Shown: piece after piece, positions 1-4,774 of the stretch
Layout of the letters: each line of letters begins with the position of its first letter
Position numbering within the stretch: position 1 is the stretch's first letter
DNA from: Oscillospiraceae bacterium
Lineage (GTDB): Bacteria > Bacillota > Clostridia > Oscillospirales > Ruminococcaceae
NCBI GenBank assembly: GCA_031253365.1
Contig: JAIRWE010000159.1
Span: forward strand, 1-12,182
Direction: 5' to 3'
DNA length: 12,182 nt
The notes under the pieces: model-generated
Database searches by the model: none
Told to the model about the DNA's origin: nothing
Seen by the model: the letters and a program-made list of their open reading frames with translations, nothing else
Position numbers and translations under genes: made by a program

Positions 1-306
1 GAGTTGGTTTTACTTGCCCTGTGCTGCGCTTTCGTGATTTCCGCCGAAATGTTCAACAGCGCGGTCGAGGCGCTTGTCGATAAAGCCTCGCCCGAATATT
101 CCCCCCTCGCGAAAGCCGCGAAGGACGCGGCGGCGGGGGCGGCGCTTTTTTGGGATATTAAAAAATTTAAGGAAATAGCGGATTTCTTTTTGGGGAATAT
201 ACCCGCGTTTCTCGCGCTGGCGGTTTCTTTCGCGTTAAGCGGGGTTTTCGTTTTCGCCGCGGGAGCGTCCGAGGGCAAAGATTTCCGGAGGTCGCCCAAT
301 GACTAA
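1..306 (+). CDS. dgkA: Diacylglycerol/undecaprenol kinase family protein, 3' part only
   Basis: This is the C-terminal 101 codons of a gene whose start lies before the window; the frame is open from base 1 and stops at 304-306. DgkA-family proteins are small integral membrane kinases that phosphorylate undecaprenol or diacylglycerol for the lipid-carrier cycle. The family core is visible: a hydrophobic helix followed by AEMFNSAVEALVDK (family form E-x-x-N-T-A-I-E-x-x-x-D) and the AKDAAAGA motif. One hydrophobic helix (about codons 64-86) follows near the C-terminus. In family members I remember, a membrane helix follows directly after the KDAAAGA motif; here a polar stretch (WDIKKFKEIADF) comes first, so part of the usual third helix may be missing. 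The stop overlaps the era start by 8 bases, the usual Firmicutes dgkA-era arrangement. Confidence 0.8.
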   Translation, partial: ELVLLALCCAFVISAEMFNSAVEALVDKASPEYSPLAKAAKDAAAGAALFWDIKKFKEIADFFLGNIPAFLALAVSFALSGVFVFAAGASEGKDFRRSPND

Positions 307-1201
307 AACTGTATTCGCCGCGATATGCGGCAAAGCGAACGCGGGGAAATCCTCGCTTATGAATCTGTTGGTCGGCGAAAAAGTCGCCATAACCGGAAAA
401 AAACCGCAAACCACCCGCACGCGCATTAACGGCATACTCACGAAAGGGGACACGCAATACGTTTTCGTGGACACGCCTGGTCTGCATAAACCGCGCAGCG
501 CGCTGTCAAGACACATGCTTAAATCGGCGAGAAGCGGGGCGGCGGGGGTTGACGTCGTTTTGTTGGTGGCGGACTGCGCCCAAAAGAGCGACGCCGACGA
601 GAACGCCTTTTTGGAAAGCATCCACGGAACCGACGTGATTTTGCTGCTCAATAAGACCGATTTGGTAAACGACAAGACGCGGCTTCTTAAAACCATCGAC
701 GAATACCGCAAGTCCTACGACTTCGCCGAAATCGTTCCCATAAGCGTGAAAGACGGTTCAAACATCGAAAAAATCCTTCCGCTGCTTTACTCTTACGCCA
801 AAAAAAGCGAATTTTTCTTTGACCCGGGGATGCCCACCGACCAATCCGAACGCGTGTGGCTGTCGGAGATTATCCGCGAGAAGCTGCTCGGCGAACTGCG
901 GGAGGAAATTCCCCACGGGATAGCCGTTCGGATTGAAAGCGCGGAGAGCGGCAAAACAAACAAAGGCGAGGAAATCATCGACATTTCCGCCGCCGTTATC
1001 TGCGAAAAACAGTCCCACAAAGGCATGGTCATCGGGAAAGGCGGCGCGTTTTTGAAAAACATCGGCACGAAAGCCCGCCTCGAAATGCAGGAATACTTCG
1101 GTTGCAAAGTGAACCTTAAATTATGGGCGAAAGTCGCCGAGGACTGGCGCAACAAGGAAAACCTTATAAACGAGTTCGGTCTTGATTCGGAGGTTCGCTG
1201 A
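299..1201 (+). CDS. era: GTPase Era
   Basis: Era binds the 3' end of 16S rRNA and checks maturation of the small ribosomal subunit, at the ribosome or inner membrane. The 300-aa length is normal. The N-terminal GTPase domain has the P-loop GKANAGKSS (residues 11-19; most Era proteins have GxPNVGKST), switch I TTRTRINGI (38-46), DTPG (58-61) and NKTD (118-121). The C-terminal KH domain shows VIGKGG (244-249) and continues to WRNKENLINEFG near the end. The start is fixed by GGAGG at 287-291, seven bases before the ATG. The gene overlaps dgkA upstream by 8 bases and ends in TGATG, sharing one base with recO, so the three are probably translationally coupled. Confidence 0.97.
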   Translation: MTKTVFAAICGKANAGKSSLMNLLVGEKVAITGKKPQTTRTRINGILTKGDTQYVFVDTPGLHKPRSALSRHMLKSARSGAAGVDVVLLVADCAQKSDADENAFLESIHGTDVILLLNKTDLVNDKTRLLKTIDEYRKSYDFAEIVPISVKDGSNIEKILPLLYSYAKKSEFFFDPGMPTDQSERVWLSEIIREKLLGELREEIPHGIAVRIESAESGKTNKGEEIIDISAAVICEKQSHKGMVIGKGGAFLKNIGTKARLEMQEYFGCKVNLKLWAKVAEDWRNKENLINEFGLDSEVR

Positions 1202-1968
1202 TGCTGATTACCGTCGACGGGTTGGTTATCGCCGGGAGGAATGCGGGGGATTCCTCCCGCTATATCGACGTTCTGACAAAAGAATACGGCGTTATAGAAG
1301 TGTTGGCGCGCGGCGTAAAAAAGATTACCGGTCACAACGCCCAAAGCGTTGCGATTTTCACCTATGCGGCGTTTTGCCTGAACAAAAGGGAGCTGAGTTA
1401 TACGCTTAACTCCGCGCGCGTCAAATACAGCTTCCACGGGTTGTCGGCGGATATACGCGCCCTTTCGCTGGCGGCGTATTTTTCGGAGGCGGTGAAATAC
1501 ACGTCGGCTTCCGAACAGCACGGCGGGAACGCGCTCCGCATAACGCTTATGGCGCTGTACGAGCTGGAAAAAGGACAAAGCCGCGCTTTAATCAAGGCGG
1601 CTTTTGAATTGAGGCTGTCCGCCGAACTCGGCGTCGCCCCCCGCCTCGCCTCCTGCGCCGGCTGCGCGGGGAACGCGGGCGAAAACGAAAATATGTACCT
1701 TTGCGTCGGGGACGGCGTAATGCTGTGCGAAAAATGCCGCGGCAAAACGGCGGAAAAGGTTTTCGCGCTGACGCCGGGCGTCTTGAAGGCGGCGCGGTAC
1801 GCGCTCGGCTCCCCGCTTGCGCGGTTGTATAAATTCTCCGCGTCGCGGGACGTTTCGCGGGGGCTTTCGGTCGTCGCGCAGGAGTATTTTCTGTATCATT
1901 TGGGCAGGGGCTTCAAGACGCTGGAATACTACGGCAATCTGCGGCGATTTGACGTTCAGCCGCCGTGA
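1201..1968 (+). CDS. recO: DNA repair protein RecO
   Basis: RecO works with RecR (and RecF) to load RecA on gapped, SSB-coated DNA. The 255-aa protein begins with the family's N-terminal OB-fold (MLITVDGLVIAGRNAGDSSR, then the segment around YGVIEVLARGVKK). The middle is helical. A zinc-ribbon motif follows: C152-x2-C155 and C176-x2-C179, as in Firmicutes RecO; C168 is an extra cysteine between them. A GGAGG at 1189-1193, seven bases upstream, sets the start, which overlaps the era stop (TGATG). Local G+C is very high (50 of 60 bases at 1621-1680 by hand count), in sharp contrast with the patch at 2725-3314. No terminator is evident after the stop. Confidence 0.93.
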   Translation: MLITVDGLVIAGRNAGDSSRYIDVLTKEYGVIEVLARGVKKITGHNAQSVAIFTYAAFCLNKRELSYTLNSARVKYSFHGLSADIRALSLAAYFSEAVKYTSASEQHGGNALRITLMALYELEKGQSRALIKAAFELRLSAELGVAPRLASCAGCAGNAGENENMYLCVGDGVMLCEKCRGKTAEKVFALTPGVLKAARYALGSPLARLYKFSASRDVSRGLSVVAQEYFLYHLGRGFKTLEYYGNLRRFDVQPP

Positions 1969-2010
1969 AATAAAATTTTCATAAATTTTAACGCGGCGCC
2001 GTTTCAACGC

Positions 2011-2039
2011 TTGCATTTACCGCCGATTCATGTTATACT
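2011..2039 (+). promoter_or_regulatory. Promoter for cheC (extended -10)
   Basis: A -35-like TTGCAT (2011-2016) is followed by a 17-base spacer and TATACT (2034-2039), preceded by TG one base away (TGT-TATACT), the extended -10 form. The -35 is weak but the -10 is close to consensus. It lies 42 bases after the recO stop and about 50 bases before the cheC start, so cheC is probably transcribed separately from era-recO. Confidence 0.7.
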
Positions 2040-2091
2040 TGTGTGAATATGTGTTGCGATTTTAAGACTAAACTGCAAAGGAAGCGTTAAA

Positions 2092-2709
2092 ATGCCGGAA
2101 AACAATGCCATGGCGTTCATTGAAAGGCATCCCGATTTGTTCAAGGAAATGGGCAATATAGGAATGGGTCACGCCTGCACCGCTTTATCGCAAATGCTCG
2201 GTTCAAAAGTAAACCGCTCCATCCCCTCGGTATGGACTTTGTCCCGCGACGAGGCGGCGGAGTATTTCGAGCTTTTTGAGGGCGGGTCGATAGGGTATAT
2301 ACTTACGCTTTCCGAGGATATAGGGGGCGCGATTATACATATTGTCGGTCTGCCGTTCGCGGCGCGGCTGATAAAGGTGTTTTTCCCGAGCGAAATCAAC
2401 AGCCTTGACGATATAGACGAAATTTGTATGTCGGTGGTACAGGAAATGGGGAACATCACCACGGCGGCTTTCGTGAACTCGCTAGCTTCCATGACGGGGC
2501 TTTTCATAGATATTTCCACGCCCCAAAAGTGCGAGAACTTAAAAGAAGAAGCGCTTGAGCTTACCGCCGAAAAGCTGTTCGTCGTCGAAAACCGCTTCTT
2601 GGTGGACAGCGGCACGATAAGCAGCGAATTGATTTTCATGCCCAAACACGAGTCCATTGAGCTTATCGCCGGGAAGCTCTGCGAACATTATAACATTGAA
2701 ATGACTTAG
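2092..2709 (+). CDS. cheC: CheC-family CheY-P phosphatase
   Basis: CheC dephosphorylates CheY-P in chemotaxis systems of Firmicutes and related bacteria. The 205-aa protein is pseudo-symmetric and carries both active-site half motifs of the form [D/S]-x3-E-x2-N-x22-P: D15, E19, N22, P45 in the first half and S114, E118, N121, P144 in the second. The segment around FKEMGNIGMGHACTALSQML is typical of CheC. Both centres look intact, so activity is expected. AAAGGAAG at 2077-2084, seven bases before the ATG, supports the start. No other chemotaxis or flagellar gene is in the window and no CheD follows, so this is an orphan copy here. It may act on a CheY encoded elsewhere or on a non-chemotaxis response regulator. 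Its 3' end is 15 bases from the convergent toxin gene. Confidence 0.88.
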   Translation: MPENNAMAFIERHPDLFKEMGNIGMGHACTALSQMLGSKVNRSIPSVWTLSRDEAAEYFELFEGGSIGYILTLSEDIGGAIIHIVGLPFAARLIKVFFPSEINSLDDIDEICMSVVQEMGNITTAAFVNSLASMTGLFIDISTPQKCENLKEEALELTAEKLFVVENRFLVDSGTISSELIFMPKHESIELIAGKLCEHYNIEMT

Positions 2710-2724
2710 GGCAGGTCGCTTCAT

Positions 2725-3111
2725 TTACCAAATAATTTGTAAATCGTATTTTTGGATGTTTTCATCTTTTGTCAACATTGTTGCGTTTTCACTCATTGCC
2801 GTTGAAATAAGCAAACGGTCGAAAGGGTCTCTGTGATAAAACGGTAAATTTATTAGTGATTCTATATGCTTTTTTTCTACGGGAAGAATGATAAATGAAT
2901 TTTCATCTGTTACACGAAAAATTTCAGATAATTCTATTTCCAGATTTAATTTTCTTAGTGTCAGTTTTATAGCTATTTCCCAAAATGAAACAATGCTTAC
3001 ATATATTTTTGCGTTAATATTAAGAATGATGTTTTTGACTGAAATCGGCGGTTGTTCCGCGTTTTCCAAATACCACAGGAGCGTATGCGTGTCCAATAAA
3101 TATTTCATCAT
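2725..3111 (-). CDS. vapC: VapC-type PIN-domain toxin (probable RNase)
   Basis: PIN-domain toxins of type II toxin-antitoxin systems are Mg-dependent ribonucleases, often cutting tRNA or rRNA. The 128-aa length is typical. The acidic metal-binding residues sit where expected: D7 in MKYLLDTHTLLW, E45 in SFWEIAIK, D95 and D98 in RDPFDRLL, and D116 in LTKDE. Nothing looks broken. Two adjacent ATG codons occur; the first (3111-3109) overlaps the antitoxin TGA as ATGA, and AAGGAG (3120-3125 on the other strand) is eight bases from it, so I chose the first. The gene is much more AT-rich than its neighbours (about 29% G+C at 2881-3060 by hand count), which suggests horizontal acquisition. It is convergent with cheC. 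Confidence 0.9.
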   Translation of the reverse strand: MMKYLLDTHTLLWYLENAEQPPISVKNIILNINAKIYVSIVSFWEIAIKLTLRKLNLEIELSEIFRVTDENSFIILPVEKKHIESLINLPFYHRDPFDRLLISTAMSENATMLTKDENIQKYDLQIIW

Positions 3112-3314
3112 TCCATATACTCCTTAAAATCGTTTAAGGGAGCGTCAAAATCATCGGATAAATGAATTTTACCTTTAAAAACACTCGGTTTTCTGGTAAT
3201 AACAGAATTTGATTCACCCTGTAAAGAAATATCGACATACGCAAGGTCTTTAAGCAAAGCAAAGACGTGACTTGCTTTTGAGTCGTCTGTAATCGATACT
3301 ATATATTGTGTCAT
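3108..3314 (-). CDS. Antitoxin of the PIN-toxin pair (DUF2281-like C-terminus)
   Basis: This 68-aa protein lies directly upstream of the PIN toxin and overlaps it by 4 bases (ATGA), the usual antitoxin-first order for joint expression. The C-terminal half, FKGKIHLSDDFDAPLNDFKEYM, resembles the acidic tail of DUF2281-type and related antitoxins (pattern S-x-D-F-D-x-P-L-x-D-F-x-x-Y-M) that wraps the PIN active site. The N-terminal half (about residues 1-40) looks like a small dimerising or DNA-binding region but I cannot assign its fold. GGTGA on the minus strand (3321-3325), six bases from the ATG, supports the start. Antitoxins of this kind usually repress their own promoter as a complex with the toxin; I could not identify a convincing promoter or operator in 3315-3393. 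Confidence 0.78.
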   Translation of the reverse strand: MTQYIVSITDDSKASHVFALLKDLAYVDISLQGESNSVITRKPSVFKGKIHLSDDFDAPLNDFKEYME

Positions 3315-3393
3315 TGTGAGTCACCATGCCTTTCTCCGGGCAACCTCCGAAAATCGTCTGTAAAAGGTTTTTAGAGGCACCCAATTATCAAGT

Positions 3394-3972
3394 TCACCAA
3401 ATTCGTTCTTTGAAGTTTTTCGGCGAATCCGCTATCGTTGACGATTCGCCTGATTGCATTATTACGAAAAGACCGTTTTTGTGAGCGTATCGTATGACGT
3501 CTTCCGGAACGATTCCGCCGGCGACGGCGCCGATAATTTTTCGGTTATCGTTGTGTTCGTCCATATACTCGCGAACTTTTTCTATCCGTTCCAAATGGTC
3601 GTCGACAAATTCGTTTTTCATTTCTGTTTTGACTTCGGCAAGCAGGATAAAGTCTCCGTTTTCAAGAATGGCGTCGACTTCCGTGATTGTTTTATTATCG
3701 CGCGTATATTTCGTATTGCACGTTTGCCGCGTGAATTCGTATCCGATATCGTTGAATTTTGCGCGCAGGTTTGACGTAAACATAGTTTCAATCAGTTTGC
3801 CGAGAGTGTTTTGCAAGCCGCCCATGTTTTTTTGCAAACCGTCTATGTTTTTCGATAGCTCAGATATCGTTTCCATGGTTTTCTGATGGCTTTCCTGCAT
3901 TGTCGCCCAGACTTTTTCAAAAGTTAGCCCTTTCGCGTTTTCGAGCGCTTGTTCGGCGGTCATGTTACTCAT
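3394..3972 (-). CDS. Coiled-coil protein with PD-(D/E)XK nuclease-like core (DUF3782-like)
   Basis: Function is not established. The 192-aa protein has a helical N-terminus (about residues 5-62) rich in heptad-like segments (KNIDGLQ, KNMGGLQ, NTLGKLI), followed by a compact alpha/beta domain. That domain carries TEVDAILENGDFILLAEVKTE: D100, E113 and K115 match the D...E-x-K signature of PD-(D/E)XK nucleases. A helix-rich segment and the strand KNGLFVIMQSG finish it. Similar coiled-coil plus PD-(D/E)XK proteins (DUF3782 and relatives) occur in multiple copies in some bacteria, from family memory. The start is uncertain: a GTG at 3981 would add three residues, but ATG 3972 is better spaced from AAGAAG on the minus strand. 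It lies 40 bases after the DUF1624 gene and 79 bases before the antitoxin gene, so it may be co-transcribed with either. Nuclease activity is inference. Confidence 0.72.
   Translation of the reverse strand: MSNMTAEQALENAKGLTFEKVWATMQESHQKTMETISELSKNIDGLQKNMGGLQNTLGKLIETMFTSNLRAKFNDIGYEFTRQTCNTKYTRDNKTITEVDAILENGDFILLAEVKTEMKNEFVDDHLERIEKVREYMDEHNDNRKIIGAVAGGIVPEDVIRYAHKNGLFVIMQSGESSTIADSPKNFKERIW
3810..3851 (-). repeat. Tandem 21-bp repeat coding for two heptads
   Basis: Two adjacent 21-bp units (3810-3830 and 3831-3851) differ at 3 of 21 positions. In the reading frame they encode successive seven-residue units of the form KN-[IM]-[DG]-GLQ. A 21-bp period keeps the frame and the coiled-coil register, so the helix could lengthen or shorten by slippage or recombination. 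Confidence 0.8.
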
Positions 3973-4012
3973 AAATATCACATCTTCTTGAAACGGTGCT
4001 TCCGGTGGTTGC

Positions 4013-4759
4013 CTAAAATATAAAGCTCATAATTACCATAATAATCGGTTGGTGGAGCATATATATCCAAATCGTATGCCTGCCCGTCGCCGCGAGGAAC
4101 CCGACGCGCGCCGTGTAGAAAAAAGAAGGGCATTGGTTTTCTTTTACATAAACGCCGAAATACGAACCCGCCATGAACAAAAAGAACCACGGCAACAGCG
4201 GAAAATAGTCCGACGAAACGAAACCGTCCGTCACGAAGCCGAACGGGAACAGCAAACGCGTCTCATAAAGCGCGGCGGGCGGCGCGAACGAAAAATCGCC
4301 TATACCCGCGCTACCGCCGCGAATGTTCCAGGTCAGCGCGAACAAAGCGGCGTTTATTATTATGCCGACGAAAGCGGGAATTATATCCCACAGCCCTTCC
4401 GCCAAGCCGTACAAAACCATGCAGACGCCCAGCATATGCAGGATTCCGAAAAGCACCGACATATCGGGTACGGCGAGCGCCGTCGCGAAGGTGATGAGCA
4501 TTCCGAGCAAAAAGCACTGCGCGCCCCTTTTTATGTTGTTTTGCGAGTATCGGCACACAACCCCCGATATAAAGATAAACGAACCCGCGAACACGGCCCA
4601 CACTATATGAAACCAGTTTTCAAAAAAAATCGGCACGTCCACCCCGTGAAAGTTTTTCAAATCGTACACGATATGATACACGACCATACATAATATGGCG
4701 AAGCCCCTTACCTCGTCGAGAAACGCCGCGCGCCGCCCTTTGCCTTTGCTTCTTATCAA
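4013..4759 (-). CDS. DUF1624 / HGSNAT-like membrane acyltransferase-family protein
   Basis: A 248-aa polytopic membrane protein with about seven hydrophobic segments (roughly 18-34, 50-70, 80-97, 100-118, 122-145, 186-205 and 225-247). The N-terminus has the family signature FLDEVRGFAILCMVVYHIVYDL, with D15, R18 and the histidine in the first membrane helix (H29), as in the catalytic region of heparan-alpha-glucosaminide N-acetyltransferase-like proteins. A second conserved-looking block, GRHTIWIYMLHQP, lies in the last helix. Bacterial members are thought to move acyl groups across the membrane to sugars, but the substrate here is unknown. No ATG is available near the 5' end; TTG at 4759-4757 has GGGTG six bases upstream and lies just after the gyrA stop (15-base gap), so it is probably expressed with gyrA. 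Being downstream of galE could hint at a cell-surface sugar role, but gyrA between them weakens that. Confidence 0.8.
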   Translation of the reverse strand: MIRSKGKGRRAAFLDEVRGFAILCMVVYHIVYDLKNFHGVDVPIFFENWFHIVWAVFAGSFIFISGVVCRYSQNNIKRGAQCFLLGMLITFATALAVPDMSVLFGILHMLGVCMVLYGLAEGLWDIIPAFVGIIINAALFALTWNIRGGSAGIGDFSFAPPAALYETRLLFPFGFVTDGFVSSDYFPLLPWFFLFMAGSYFGVYVKENQCPSFFYTARVGFLAATGRHTIWIYMLHQPIIMVIMSFIF

Positions 4760-4774
4760 GAATTACACCCGCTT

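Noticed and set aside
793..1578. 261-codon minus-strand open frame across era/recO
   Set aside because: Antisense to two certain genes, no recognisable domain, and explained by high G+C third-position bias.
1969..2010. Possible terminator after recO (AAAATTTT repeats and CGGCGCCG)
   Set aside because: No stable GC stem followed by a T run.
2710..2724. Bidirectional terminator between the convergent cheC and vapC
   Set aside because: Only 15 bases and no hairpin visible there or in the adjoining gene ends.
3315..3393. Promoter or short upstream frame (25 codons from GGAGAAAGGC-ATG) ahead of the antitoxin
   Set aside because: No -35/-10 pair with proper spacing found; the short frame overlaps the antitoxin out of phase and has no support beyond a fair ribosome site.
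4049..4693. 214-codon plus-strand open frame opposite the DUF1624 gene
   Set aside because: Arg/Glu/Gln-rich shadow composition; the minus strand encodes a coherent membrane protein with a family motif.
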